From CAXBGS01 sp963975425 (lineage in GTDB: Bacteria; Planctomycetota; Planctomycetia; Pirellulales; Pirellulaceae), in assembly GCA_963975425.1 (NCBI GenBank), contig CAXBGS010000004.1, positions 310,001-374,000 of the forward strand: a stretch of 64,000 nucleotides of DNA, given 5' to 3'. The notes under the pieces are model-generated. The model had not been told where the DNA came from and did no database searches. It was given only the letters and a program-made list of their open reading frames with translations. The position numbers and the translations under genes were made by a program. This document shows, one piece after another, positions 1 through 9,510 of this stretch (position 1 is its first letter; every line of letters starts with the position of its first letter).

Positions 1-621
1 GTCAAGCTGCTCTGGCGGAGGACTGTTGGGCGTGGGCAGCTCTGCGCCGCCTTTGCTGTGTACAAACATTCGCACCATGCCGATGTCACCGGCCCCGCCG
101 TCCTTGAGAAATTTCATCCCCGAGACGTAGTGCGGTCCAATGCGTCGGTGCAGCCCGACTTGCACTGTGCAGTTATTTGCCCGCGCGGCGTTTACCATCG
201 CACGACTTTCGACGATCGTATGTCCGGTCGGCTTCTCGACAAAGATGTGAGCCCCCTTTTCGATCGCGGCAATGGTATTGAGGGCATGCCAGTGATCCGG
301 CGTTGCGACAATCGCAATATCGATCTCGACTTTGTCCAACAGCTCGCGAAAGTCGCCGAACAGTTTGGGCTTGTCGCCACTAAGATCCTCGACTTCTTCG
401 GCGGCAATTTCCAGCTTGTCGGCGTCAACATCACACAGCGCGACGACTTGCGTGTTACCGGCCGCCATCGCTTCTTTCAAGATGTTCATGCCCCACCAAC
501 CGGACCCGATTAGCGCGGTTCGATACTTCTTACCTTTCGATGCAGCATGGACTCGCGGCGCGCCACTTATCGCGGCTCCGGCAGCTGCAGCTTTGATCAG
601 GTCTCGACGCGGCAATTTCAT
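1..621 (-). CDS. Gfo/Idh/MocA family oxidoreductase, N-terminal part (cut by window edge)
   Basis: The reading frame starts at an ATG at 621 and is open to base 1, giving 207 residues with the C-terminus outside the window. The N-terminus carries a Tat-type signal (LPRRDLIKAAAAG, then an Ala-rich stretch ending near VHAA). It is followed by a Rossmann dinucleotide-binding start (ALIGSGWWG), the ATPDHWH segment and the EKPTGHT motif; the lysine of EKP is the conserved catalytic/NAD-site residue of this family. Family members are NAD(P)-dependent dehydrogenases of sugars, inositols and related compounds, and planctomycetes encode many exported copies. The substrate cannot be inferred. A 213-bp gap with a 19-bp tandem repeat separates it from the upstream PQQ-like gene on the same strand. 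Confidence 0.93.
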   Translation of the reverse strand, partial: MKLPRRDLIKAAAAGAAISGAPRVHAASKGKKYRTALIGSGWWGMNILKEAMAAGNTQVVALCDVDADKLEIAAEEVEDLSGDKPKLFGDFRELLDKVEIDIAIVATPDHWHALNTIAAIEKGAHIFVEKPTGHTIVESRAMVNAARANNCTVQVGLHRRIGPHYVSGMKFLKDGGAGDIGMVRMFVHSKGGAELPTPNSPPPEQLD

Positions 622-727
622 GAATTTCTCTCGCAGTTACGCAGCGGTATCGGTTGGGATCATGTGATTATAGACATTGTGATCCGAATCGTGGGTGGAT
701 GTCGGATGTGCCGTCTCGCAACATTGT

Positions 728-784
728 CGCTGTGGCGCAGCATTACCGCCGTGGCGCGGCACGACCGCCGTGGCGCAGCATTGA
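728..784. repeat. Three tandem copies of a 19-bp repeat
   Basis: The consensus CGCCGTGGCGCAGCATTAC is present three times head to tail at 728-746, 747-765 and 766-784 with a few substitutions. It lies between the end of the PQQ-like gene and the start of the oxidoreductase gene. Each unit is GC-rich and could act as a protein-binding array or be a drifting minisatellite. Confidence 0.8.
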
Positions 785-834
785 CACTGTTTCCTGTTGA
801 CCGGGCCATACGGATCCTGGTCCGCAAGACGATG

Positions 835-2058
835 CTATTTGCGAATTGAGTGAGTGGTCTGCAGGCAAACCAATTCACCGCCAGCATCGCGACAATAGAG
901 ACGACCGCCGGCCAACACGGGCGACACCCAACACCGACCGTCCAAAACCTTTTGTCTCGCCAGCACCTCGAACGCCCTCGGTGTTGCCGACACAATGATT
1001 AGGTCACCATCGACGCTCATTGCGATAAGATGATCCTGTGTCGCCGACAAAGCGCCAAAGCGAATGCCTTCGCTGGTCCAATGAACGGCACCGTCGGCCG
1101 TATCGATACATCGCAGCGACGCGCCCGCGTCGACATCGCCATGGACGCCGTAAAGACACTCATCGATCAAGACGCTTGTGCTTAATTGATTTTGCATCTC
1201 TTTGCTCTTCCACAAAACATCCGGTTCCGCTGGCCCCAATTTCAGCAGCGCCGAACCGCGGTGATAGCCCGATGAGATAAACAGTCGGTCATCAAGGACA
1301 ATCGGATCCGCGGCGTTACATCCAAATGTCGTTAACCATCGATGCCGCCAAAGTTCTGTTCCGTTTTTCGGGTCGATCGCAACGTATGACCGAGCCGATC
1401 CGAATGTGACGGCATCGCGATCGCCTAGACGAATCGGCACGATCGACGAATAGCCCGCATCCTTATCCGCGGATGCCCAGACCATTTCGCCGGTCCGCTT
1501 GTTCACCGCGGCACCGGCGTCACCGACATTCAAAATCAATAGATCGTCAACAACCAACGGTGATCCGGCAAAGCCCCACGCCGGAATCCTGACGTTGGCC
1601 AACTGCGAAACATTCGCATTCCAACGGACCTCACCCGACGAAGCGTCGAAGCAGAACAGATCGCCGCTACGGCTAAGCGTGTAAACCGCACCGACGCTTG
1701 TGTCGACGGTCGGCGTTGACGTCGGCCCCCCGTCGAATTCGTTGGGATCGGTCGCGCAGGGGTAAGAATGACTCCACATTGCTTCGCCCGTGGCGGCGTC
1801 CAGACAGACCACGGTGTCGACGTTCTCTTCGTTTCCGATTGTGTATAACGCGCCTGCCGAAACCACGACGTTGGAAAGGCCCAAACCAACCGAGACACGC
1901 CAACTTTCCGCCAACCCCGGATCGGGCCAATCCTCAGGATGGATCGATTCGGCAGAAATGCCGTCAAGTTGCGGCCCGCGAAATCGTGGCCAGTCCACGG
2001 CAACCGAAGGCCGAAAAAGGGTAGCGCAAAAAAGTAACGTGAGTTGGAATCGAATCAT
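835..2058 (-). CDS. Secreted PQQ-like (BamB-type) beta-propeller protein
   Basis: 407 residues from an ATG at 2058. A signal peptide (IRFQLTLLFCATLF, cleavage near VAVDW) is followed directly by DWPRFRGPQLDG, the usual opening of exported planctomycete PQQ-like proteins. The body repeats short motifs of the form LDAATGEAMWSH, FDASSGEVRW, VNKRTGEMVW, IDPKNGTELWRH and IDTADGAVHW, i.e. the [AL]-D-x-x-[TS]-G-x-x-x-W motif closing each blade of an eight-blade PQQ/BamB propeller. No separate catalytic or heme domain is visible, so it may be a scaffold or binding protein rather than a quinoprotein enzyme. The start fits the signal peptide, and no upstream in-frame ATG is needed. Confidence 0.9.
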   Translation of the reverse strand: MIRFQLTLLFCATLFRPSVAVDWPRFRGPQLDGISAESIHPEDWPDPGLAESWRVSVGLGLSNVVVSAGALYTIGNEENVDTVVCLDAATGEAMWSHSYPCATDPNEFDGGPTSTPTVDTSVGAVYTLSRSGDLFCFDASSGEVRWNANVSQLANVRIPAWGFAGSPLVVDDLLILNVGDAGAAVNKRTGEMVWASADKDAGYSSIVPIRLGDRDAVTFGSARSYVAIDPKNGTELWRHRWLTTFGCNAADPIVLDDRLFISSGYHRGSALLKLGPAEPDVLWKSKEMQNQLSTSVLIDECLYGVHGDVDAGASLRCIDTADGAVHWTSEGIRFGALSATQDHLIAMSVDGDLIIVSATPRAFEVLARQKVLDGRCWVSPVLAGGRLYCRDAGGELVCLQTTHSIRK

Positions 2059-2448
2059 CAGGGTTGTCGGATCGGCCGTCCTAATCAGTTGAAAACCAGC
2101 GATGGCACTTTGTTCACGTGATCACGGAATGAATAACGTCGCAATTCCGCTCATCCCCGTGGTCATTCCGCCGGCGAAACTCTCATCAATCGCGGCGTTC
2201 ATCTTACTTAGATTTTAACCCTCGCTGTATTGGCCGCCTGGGCCCACGGTGCATTCGGTTAACAGGTGGCACTTGCCATGTTCGCCTCGGCCCAACATTG
2301 CTATCAACCACAACGCGTCGTTTCTGCGATTGTGGTGATCCATCAATGCAGACGACTTCACGGGGAAGGGCGACTTTGACGATTCTGTGGATTTTGCCTG
2401 TGTCGTGTTCGCACCGGCAACCGAATAGGGGAACAAGAAGAACTGCGA
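2059..2448. other. Divergent intergenic region, 390 bp
   Basis: This gap separates the divergent PQQ-like gene (minus) and the unrecognised gene at 2449 (plus), so it must hold both promoters. The only structure seen is a perfect 10-bp palindrome CGTGATCACG at 2117-2126, 59 bp upstream of the PQQ-like start codon, a possible operator. A 93-codon antisense frame at 2215-2496 has no recognisable features and was not called. Confidence 0.5.
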
Positions 2449-3123
2449 ATGTTTACGTGGAGTAGGTCTGTGGTCACCCGAGCCGAAAATCGCCATACCA
2501 AGCTGTACAAAGTGGGCAACGCATCGGCCGACGCTGCGAGCCTGGGAATCACGATCGGCTCGCGCGTCGCCAACGTCAGCCAGCTAAAAGTGATCGCCGC
2601 AGCCGCCGCGGGCAGCGCGTCGGCGACGGGCCTAGGATTGGTTGTTGCAGGCGGCGTGCTGCAAGTGATCGGCATCGGCAAGAACAGCGTTGCGGCTGTA
2701 AAGTCGCACCGGCACATGAAGGGGCTGAGCGAACTGGCCAAGAGCGCGCCGCAGTTTACCGATCAATGCAGCGGCGATGCCAACAATCACACACAAATCG
2801 TCAAAGAAGTGCTGCCGTACATCATCGGTCAAAAGAAAACCAAACGGGATCGGCGAGCGGTAAAAACAATCCCCGGCGTGGGGCTGTTGGAATCCATCAA
2901 GGCGGGGTTGAACAAAGCACGCAAACACTGCAACGGAACACTCGGCAAGAAACGGACGTTGTACGCCGAAATGCTCGCGGCGCATTTGATCATGGGCAAT
3001 TGCCGGCTTTCTGAATTGATTGTCGCGGAACTGTACGATTGCGAATCCATGGAATGGATCAAGAATCACTGCGAGATATTTCCCGCATCGGAACTGCTTG
3101 CCGAAAAAATGAAGTCGCGTTAG
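2449..3123 (+). CDS. Unrecognised protein with Ala/Gly-rich hydrophobic segment
   Basis: 224 residues from an ATG at 2449. I do not recognise the family. The N-terminal ~40 residues are polar. Residues ~45-85 form an Ala/Gly/Val-rich hydrophobic stretch (VIAAAAAGSASATGLGLVVA, then GGVLQVIGIG) that could be one or two membrane-inserting helices. The C-terminal ~130 residues are basic and helical (QKKTKRDRRAVKTIPGVG, KAGLNKARKHCNG), with a final helix pair around AEMLAAHLIMGNCRLSELIVAELYD. There is no export signal. The hydrophobic glycine-rich core followed by a basic helical tail resembles the general layout of pore-forming or glycine-zipper effectors, but that is only an analogy. It is isolated: divergent from the PQQ-like gene and convergent with the macroglobulin gene. 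Confidence 0.75.
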   Translation: MFTWSRSVVTRAENRHTKLYKVGNASADAASLGITIGSRVANVSQLKVIAAAAAGSASATGLGLVVAGGVLQVIGIGKNSVAAVKSHRHMKGLSELAKSAPQFTDQCSGDANNHTQIVKEVLPYIIGQKKTKRDRRAVKTIPGVGLLESIKAGLNKARKHCNGTLGKKRTLYAEMLAAHLIMGNCRLSELIVAELYDCESMEWIKNHCEIFPASELLAEKMKSR

Positions 3124-3167
3124 CGAACAATTCCGCTGAGCCCGAGTAACGAACGTCGCCCGGTGAG

Positions 3168-3217
3168 TCTCGTTTCCAACGAGATAGCGGCGATCACTGG
3201 CCAGGGTTTACGGCCAG
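3168..3217. terminator. Two adjacent hairpins between convergent genes
   Basis: TCTCGTT-TCC-AACGAGA (3168-3184) is a perfect 7-bp stem with a 3-nt loop, and CTGGCC/GGCCAG (3197-3202 with 3212-3217) is a 6-bp stem. They sit in the 132-bp gap between the converging gene ends at 3123 and 3256, the place expected for a bidirectional terminator. There is no T-tract, so the terminator call rests on position and pairing only. Confidence 0.4.
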
Positions 3218-3255
3218 ATCTGATGCCCCGCGTCGATGACCAGGACCAGCGTTGG

Positions 3256-6200
3256 TCACTTCACCACGATCGGCAGGCTTTCACTGTGACTATTGAATTC
3301 CGGTGCGTACATGCACTGAATGTTTGCCAGGCCGGTTTGGTATTCCCCTCGCAATTGAATGCGTGTGGCGTACTCGAATACGTATGTGCCCTTGGGCAGA
3401 TAGTCGATAAAAAAGTGGCTGGCCGTGTCACGGGTTGATTCGTAGTAGGCCAATCCATCTTGATATTTGTAACGCGACAGCACGTTGACCGGTTCGGTTC
3501 CGCTGCCGCGGTGGTCTTTCAGGTGAACGTATTCCATATCGCGATCAGTACGCAGCACCACTCGTACGACCAATTCGTCGCCGATTTCCAGTGGTCCTTG
3601 TACGGGAAAGAGTTTCGGCCCGTCGCTAGTATTTTTTTTGACGTGCAGCTGCTTGGTCAGTCTCAGTGGGGTCTGCTCGTGCGGAGTGACCTTGCCGATG
3701 TCTTCGAGGTATTGCCAATGCATGCTGCCCCAGGCGACGCCTTCGTCACGTTTTGTGACGATAACGTTCCCCAATTCCGGCTTGATTTCGTCCCCAACAA
3801 ATCGTTGTTGATAAAACCCCGTGCCCGCTTCGACGTCGACCGGCTTGATCGGCTGGCCGGCGAGTTCAACTTCAACCAGTGTGTCGGACGCGAGCAAATC
3901 GCTGCCTCGCAGCAATAGCGAATACACCGCATCGGCGGTTGCCTTGGTGGTCTTCCAGTCCTGTGTTTGCTTTTGCTTTAGCAACCAAACCTTACAATCC
4001 TCGACCGCTTTGGCGTCGTCCATCACTTCGTCGAACGCCTCGATCATCATCGCTTGCGTTTCGATCGGTGCCCGATACCACCACCACGAAAACTCCAAAT
4101 CTCGCCAGAACATCCCCATCTCATCATCAGTCACCGCACGCTCTTTGATCGATGCCATGATTGCGGTTGCTGTTGCTGTATCGCCGAATCGCTTCAGTGC
4201 AACGGCAAGGTGTGCCTGAGATTGCCGGTGTGCCAGATCTAGCCAATATTCTTTGGCCTGGGACTGCCAATAGCGCACGGCCTCGCGATGTTCCGCTGCA
4301 ATCGGCTGATCTTTCAGAAAAAAGCTGCGGCCGTACAGGTAAAACGCGATCATCGTGGAAAGATGGTTCTTTTCGCGATGTTCGGGCTTGATGCGATCGT
4401 ATTGCTCAGCCACCCAAGCGTCGAGACGCGAGAGTGACATCAGCGCCGACGTCATATCCACGTCCACGCCGAGGTGACGCATGCGGCCGAATCCGGTGGT
4501 GATGTACAGCGTAATGAACTCATTGCCTCGACCGCCTGGGAACCAGGGCCACAGGCCGTCGGGCAATTGCATTTCGGCAAGTTTTGCCGATGTGCGCCGT
4601 GTCTCGTCATTCAAACGATTCGCGTCAAAAAGGATCGCGACGTTTCGCCGGGCCTGACTCTCATCGGCCGCCTGTCGCAACCACGGTGTCTCGTCCAACA
4701 TGACCGCTTTCAAGTCTTCATTCTTTTCCAGCGGGCTATCCAGCGCCGGTGTGCCTCGCCACTGCTGAAAAATTCGTTCGATTTTCGGATCGCTCGCCGC
4801 GATATGCTTTGCCAACGAGTTTGCGTAGAGCCGATTGAATGTTTGTTCGCTGCATTGATGCGGATATTCCATCAAGTACGGCAGGGCCATCACCGCATAC
4901 CATGACGGGTTCGAAACCATTTGCACCGTCAACGATTGGTGGTCGATCGTGTCAGAACTCTTTGATTCGATCAGCTTGGTGAACTGATACTGCTTTTGCT
5001 GGGATCCGCGGATCGGCAACGGCAAGGACTCGGTCACCAAAATGCGCCGCGACAGGACGGGCAAAAAACCTTCTTCGCCATCGGACAGGCGGCCCGTCGA
5101 TCCGACGGCCTTGTAGGTCAGATAGCCGACCTGGTCAGGTACGCTGATGCGCCACGATAGCGTCTTTGATTCGCCCGTCGGAATTTCGAAAGACTGGTCC
5201 GTTGCCGAATTCCCTAGCCGTCCATCAACGGATGCTCCCGATCTCGCATCGGCAAACGTCAGTCGCACGCTGCCGGTCTGCCGCGTCGGCGATTGGTTGC
5301 TCACCTTGACGGTAAACTCGATCACATCCCCTTCGCGAACGAACCGTGGCGGATTCGGTTGGACCATCAAGTCTTTGGCCGTGACGGTGGTGCTGGTCAG
5401 CAATCCACTGCGAAGCTGTTCGTCGTGGGCAAAGCCCATGAATTTCCACTCCGTCAGCGCCTCGGGCATGGTGAACTGCAACTTGACCGTCCCATCGTCT
5501 CCGGCAATCAAATGCGGAAAAAAGAACGCGGTCTCGTCCAGGTTTTTCCGCGCCGAAACGTTTTCAAGGTCCGGCTTTGGTGGGCCTTCCACTTGATCAG
5601 ATTCGTTTTGTTGGTCTGCTTGTTCGGCTTCGCGCATCACGGGACTCGCAGCCAGGGCGTCCGCCATCGGCGCCGGATCGCCATCGGCAAACATCGCACT
5701 GGATTTCATCATGGCGCCTTCTGCCATCATCATCCCGCGTGCGTTTCGATGCATGAACCCGTAACCCCAAACATTCTGGATAATCTCACCGGGGAAATGG
5801 CGATAACTGAGCGAGCCGTCGCGTTGGTCGGTTCGCCAAGTGTGATAGATTTGCTGCAGTGACTTGGTCTGGTTCTCGAACTGTGAATACAGCGTGGAAT
5901 GATCTTGTCGAAAGACGCCAAATCCCGGCATCCACTGAAAAGGCTGATACGCATCAAGGGAAGCGTCATACAACGTGGCGACCATTTCTGCTGCGTGTCG
6001 TTGCGCGTCAGGCCCGTTGATGACGGCCGTCCAAGTTTCTTGCTGAGCCGGCTTTAGCTTTGAAACAAAGTGCTCCCACTTCACGGTTAGTTCTTTGTTG
6101 GACCAGGGCACTTCAACACGCGTCGTGTTCAAATAAGCTCGGTTTTCGCGGACCATCGTCGTGCGAACGGTGAATCCGCCACGCATGGTCTCGTCGACTT

Positions 6201-9200
6201 CCTGTTGAATTTGCTTCTGTGTGACCGATGGATCGGTCCAGTAACTCTGCAAGATCTTGCCGCGATGTTCCACTTCGATATAGGCTCGCGCCGTTTCGTA
6301 TCCGCTGCCCCAAACACCGATATATCTTTCGCCCGGTTCGACCGTCGTCGTCTCACTTGCAAACAGATCGGGAACCCGCAGATTAAGTTTGTTCGATTCC
6401 GGGTCGAGCACGCGGAGCGGCAACAACGCGGTGACCGGATGTCCGAACGAATCCTGCGTCTGCAGCACGGCGCGATAGAACCCCGCATTGAGTACCGCAT
6501 CCAAAGTGGTGTGGCCGGATGCATCGGTCGTAAACGCGTATTCGGCGACGACGTCACCTAGTTCCCACGAATCAGGGTTTGACGGGTCTGGCTGTGCAGG
6601 TTCATTGTCGACACCGGATCGATAAGGCAAGCGATATCCGTTTCCGCCCAATGATTTTCGCGAAACTTGTTCCGGCTGAATCAGCGAATGAATCTTTACC
6701 GAACCGTTGGCGGTCTGCCCTTGTCCGTCCAGCGTCGTCGTCGCCACCGACAACTCGGTGGGCTCGTTGTCGGTCAGCCAATCCTCCGCCGACATCGACG
6801 CCTTCAGGGCCGTGTATCCGACGCGAACGCTAAGCTGATCCGAGCGAGTCTCGCCGGTCGTGTCGGTAACATCTGCGTAAACCGTGAACTGAAACGTGGG
6901 TTCGCTTTCGCGGGAAACCGAATCGTCGGGTTTCGCCACAAACGAGATTGCAAACGATCCATCTGGTTTGGTTGTCGCAAAACCGTGCGCAATTTCTTGT
7001 GATGATTCAGGCTGCTGGGGCATCCACCAGCAACGCCAATACCACCAACGCGGATAGCGCACCTGGCGGACGACGCGCCACTGGACTTTGGCATCGCCGA
7101 TCGCCGCGCCGGTATAGGCGGTCGCCGCGCCATCGACCTGGACATCGCCATGCAATTTCGCGGCGGTGCTGGGTGGATCGAGGCTGACCGTAAATTTGGG
7201 CCGTTTGTATTCTTCGACGCTGATCGCGGTTTGACCGTGGGGGTTGCCGTCGACTCGCAAGTACATCTGCCCCGTCAACCGATCACGCGGGGCCGTGACG
7301 CTGCCGCTGAAACTTCCGTAGTCATTGGTGCGGTGCGTCTGACGCTCGATTTCTTTGTTGTTTACGTCGGAAAAGACAACAGTTACATCTCGATTCGCGA
7401 TGGTTTGATAATTGTCGGTGTCTTGATCGACCGACAAACAGATGCCCTTGTACTGGATCGTCTGACCGGGGCGGTACAGCGTACGATCCGTGAAGAATCG
7501 CGTTTGCTGTGAGCGGTGCGAGTTTCCGGATCGATACGCATTGATGGGATTGCCGGACGACAAAGCCTGTTCACCGTGGCGAACATGGATTCGCAATTGG
7601 CGATGCTGATCCGTCGATAACCGAAACATCCCGTTTCGATCGGACTGTAAGGTTTGCATGACAACGCGCTGATTGCGATTGCTTTGGTACCAGGACCGAA
7701 CGGATGCGCCGCTAATCGGTTCACCGCTTTTGGCGTCGAGCACGAAACCGCTAACGACGCCCTGCCCCTGATGATTACGCAGCACCAGCGCCAAATCACT
7801 CACCCATACTTCACTGAGGCTGACTTGATTGTCGGCTTCAGTGAAGTCGGGCTTATGGCTCGCGATTAAGTAATAGGCCCCCGGTGCGACATCAATCGGC
7901 GCATCGACTCGTTCGATGCGTTGTTGAAAATCTGCCGTGGCGGGCAGGTCGACCGTCCATGCTTTGGACGGCTGCCGCCCCAGCAATGCCTGACGCTGTT
8001 CCCGGTCAAGCTGTTCAGGATTCCAGCGTTCGGACCGAATGAAGGCTTCGAAATCGAGTGATACCAGTCGAAAATAGACCTTCGTCACATTGCGATACGT
8101 CACATCGATCGTCGGCGGGGGATCATTCCAAACCCGTTCGGTTTGAATGGACATTTCCTGTGCTTCAATCGATTGAATCAGGTTATAGCATCGTCGTCCG
8201 CCAACGGAATCAGGAAAGCGATTCAGCCCGGTTCGCAAGACGTCCCTAGCTCGAACCCAGTCGCCCTCCTCGTGTATGGCAGCCCCAAGTAAGTGAAGCG
8301 CGCGAGCCGAGATGACATGCGAATCATTCTGCTGTTCGAATCGGCCGAGCGACGCTTTGTAACGCGATGTTTTCTCTTCACCGACAGCAAAATTATTACC
8401 GAACTCTAATCGTGATAGATCGGCGTCCAAGAATGCCGATTGATCCTCGTCGTCACGGTGAAATTGCAGCAAGCGTTGATACAACACCGCTGCCTTGCGG
8501 ATTGGCGATTGCGACTGTCCATCATCATCACCAGTTGTACCGACATCCCACGTCAAGAACGCATCGACAGAGGAAAAGATCGGACCATCGGCGGAAACCT
8601 CGAAAGCATCTTGTGACTTCGCGCCGGCCTGTTCGCCCGATGCGTAAAATTCGAGCGCGTTTTGTGCCAACACGTCATATAAAGTCGGCCGGTACGCATC
8701 CGGGGCGGATCCCTTTTCGAACAGTTCATCGTATTGGGCAATCGGCGTACTTTTCAAAACGTCCTCTGCCTCGAGGGCCTTTTCGAACTGTGCGTCGACT
8801 TCCGCAAGGATCCTTGGCAAATCCCACGTCGTGAAATCCTCGCTTGGCAACTCACTGGTTTCTGTTCGCTGCACGAACCGCCAGCGATTCTGTTGAAAGT
8901 AATGCCAATACCAATTCGCCAAGACCGCTTCCATCACCGGTTTCATTTCAACGGGAGCGGCGTCGACCTGCTCTCGCATGCGAGTGATTTTTTCTTCAGG
9001 CTTGTTGCCCTGGATATTGCCTTCGAGCGAGATCTTCAGAGCAACCGCTTTGATGGCCTCGGCGTACGCCTTGTCTTGCGTTGCCAGTTCGATAATCGGA
9101 TCAAGTTTTTCGATCGCCGTTTTCGGTAACCCGCGATTCATCGCATCTCGGACTTGTTTCCATTGTGAATCACGAGGAGACGCAGCCATGAGAAGACCTA

Positions 9201-9246
9201 CGGCGAAGACGAGCGATAAAACGATTGCCATTCGTTTTGCAAACAC
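3256..9246 (-). CDS. Bacterial alpha-2-macroglobulin family protein with thioester
   Basis: About 1996 residues. The first ~350 residues after the signal peptide are helical and TPR-like. An MG2 domain follows (RTLYRPGQTIQYKG), then further macroglobulin domains, the A2M domain (PHLIAGDDGTVKLQF...MPEALTEWKF) and the helical thioester domain. The thioester motif is present as HQCSEQTF, with Cys at about residue 1465 (codon 4852-4854); CxEQ is what is needed to form the Cys-Gln thioester. Such proteins trap proteases covalently in the periplasm or at the surface. A Met/Ala-rich flexible stretch (RGMMMAEGAMM, APMADALAASPVM) lies ahead of the A2M domain where a protease bait would be expected. 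The usual partner PBP1C is not adjacent. The frame extends to a TTG at 9420. I prefer GTG at 9246, preceded by AAAGGTAG and starting a good signal peptide; ATG 9231 is possible. Confidence 0.92.
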   Translation of the reverse strand: MFAKRMAIVLSLVFAVGLLMAASPRDSQWKQVRDAMNRGLPKTAIEKLDPIIELATQDKAYAEAIKAVALKISLEGNIQGNKPEEKITRMREQVDAAPVEMKPVMEAVLANWYWHYFQQNRWRFVQRTETSELPSEDFTTWDLPRILAEVDAQFEKALEAEDVLKSTPIAQYDELFEKGSAPDAYRPTLYDVLAQNALEFYASGEQAGAKSQDAFEVSADGPIFSSVDAFLTWDVGTTGDDDGQSQSPIRKAAVLYQRLLQFHRDDEDQSAFLDADLSRLEFGNNFAVGEEKTSRYKASLGRFEQQNDSHVISARALHLLGAAIHEEGDWVRARDVLRTGLNRFPDSVGGRRCYNLIQSIEAQEMSIQTERVWNDPPPTIDVTYRNVTKVYFRLVSLDFEAFIRSERWNPEQLDREQRQALLGRQPSKAWTVDLPATADFQQRIERVDAPIDVAPGAYYLIASHKPDFTEADNQVSLSEVWVSDLALVLRNHQGQGVVSGFVLDAKSGEPISGASVRSWYQSNRNQRVVMQTLQSDRNGMFRLSTDQHRQLRIHVRHGEQALSSGNPINAYRSGNSHRSQQTRFFTDRTLYRPGQTIQYKGICLSVDQDTDNYQTIANRDVTVVFSDVNNKEIERQTHRTNDYGSFSGSVTAPRDRLTGQMYLRVDGNPHGQTAISVEEYKRPKFTVSLDPPSTAAKLHGDVQVDGAATAYTGAAIGDAKVQWRVVRQVRYPRWWYWRCWWMPQQPESSQEIAHGFATTKPDGSFAISFVAKPDDSVSRESEPTFQFTVYADVTDTTGETRSDQLSVRVGYTALKASMSAEDWLTDNEPTELSVATTTLDGQGQTANGSVKIHSLIQPEQVSRKSLGGNGYRLPYRSGVDNEPAQPDPSNPDSWELGDVVAEYAFTTDASGHTTLDAVLNAGFYRAVLQTQDSFGHPVTALLPLRVLDPESNKLNLRVPDLFASETTTVEPGERYIGVWGSGYETARAYIEVEHRGKILQSYWTDPSVTQKQIQQEVDETMRGGFTVRTTMVRENRAYLNTTRVEVPWSNKELTVKWEHFVSKLKPAQQETWTAVINGPDAQRHAAEMVATLYDASLDAYQPFQWMPGFGVFRQDHSTLYSQFENQTKSLQQIYHTWRTDQRDGSLSYRHFPGEIIQNVWGYGFMHRNARGMMMAEGAMMKSSAMFADGDPAPMADALAASPVMREAEQADQQNESDQVEGPPKPDLENVSARKNLDETAFFFPHLIAGDDGTVKLQFTMPEALTEWKFMGFAHDEQLRSGLLTSTTVTAKDLMVQPNPPRFVREGDVIEFTVKVSNQSPTRQTGSVRLTFADARSGASVDGRLGNSATDQSFEIPTGESKTLSWRISVPDQVGYLTYKAVGSTGRLSDGEEGFLPVLSRRILVTESLPLPIRGSQQKQYQFTKLIESKSSDTIDHQSLTVQMVSNPSWYAVMALPYLMEYPHQCSEQTFNRLYANSLAKHIAASDPKIERIFQQWRGTPALDSPLEKNEDLKAVMLDETPWLRQAADESQARRNVAILFDANRLNDETRRTSAKLAEMQLPDGLWPWFPGGRGNEFITLYITTGFGRMRHLGVDVDMTSALMSLSRLDAWVAEQYDRIKPEHREKNHLSTMIAFYLYGRSFFLKDQPIAAEHREAVRYWQSQAKEYWLDLAHRQSQAHLAVALKRFGDTATATAIMASIKERAVTDDEMGMFWRDLEFSWWWYRAPIETQAMMIEAFDEVMDDAKAVEDCKVWLLKQKQTQDWKTTKATADAVYSLLLRGSDLLASDTLVEVELAGQPIKPVDVEAGTGFYQQRFVGDEIKPELGNVIVTKRDEGVAWGSMHWQYLEDIGKVTPHEQTPLRLTKQLHVKKNTSDGPKLFPVQGPLEIGDELVVRVVLRTDRDMEYVHLKDHRGSGTEPVNVLSRYKYQDGLAYYESTRDTASHFFIDYLPKGTYVFEYATRIQLRGEYQTGLANIQCMYAPEFNSHSESLPIVVK

Positions 9247-9510
9247 GTGAACTACCTTTAGCGACGAGAGATGAAGAGCGTTGGTTGATTGTAACGCAGT
9301 CGACGGAGAGACAACTTTGACAGAAACGGGTGGGGACGGTGAGGGCAGCCTCGGCATCAGAGCTTTCTGTTGGGCCGATTCCCGGTCATAAGTCAAGTCG
9401 GAGTCCACTGCCGTCGACAAAACAATCGCGTCACGGTATGCAACGAGTCTGCCGTCGTGCTTATTAGGTTCGATTTCTGCATTTCGTCCATATTTATCCC
9501 CGGCACCTCT

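Noticed and set aside
2215..2496. 93-codon minus-strand frame in the divergent intergenic region
   Set aside because: It overlaps the start of the plus-strand gene and the promoter region, with no recognisable domain or ribosome-binding site.
9247..9420. N-terminal extension of the alpha-2-macroglobulin frame to a TTG codon
   Set aside because: It would place a signal peptide about 60 residues inside the protein and uses a weak start. ATG 9357 has the same problem. GTG 9246 has an AAAGGTAG sequence upstream.
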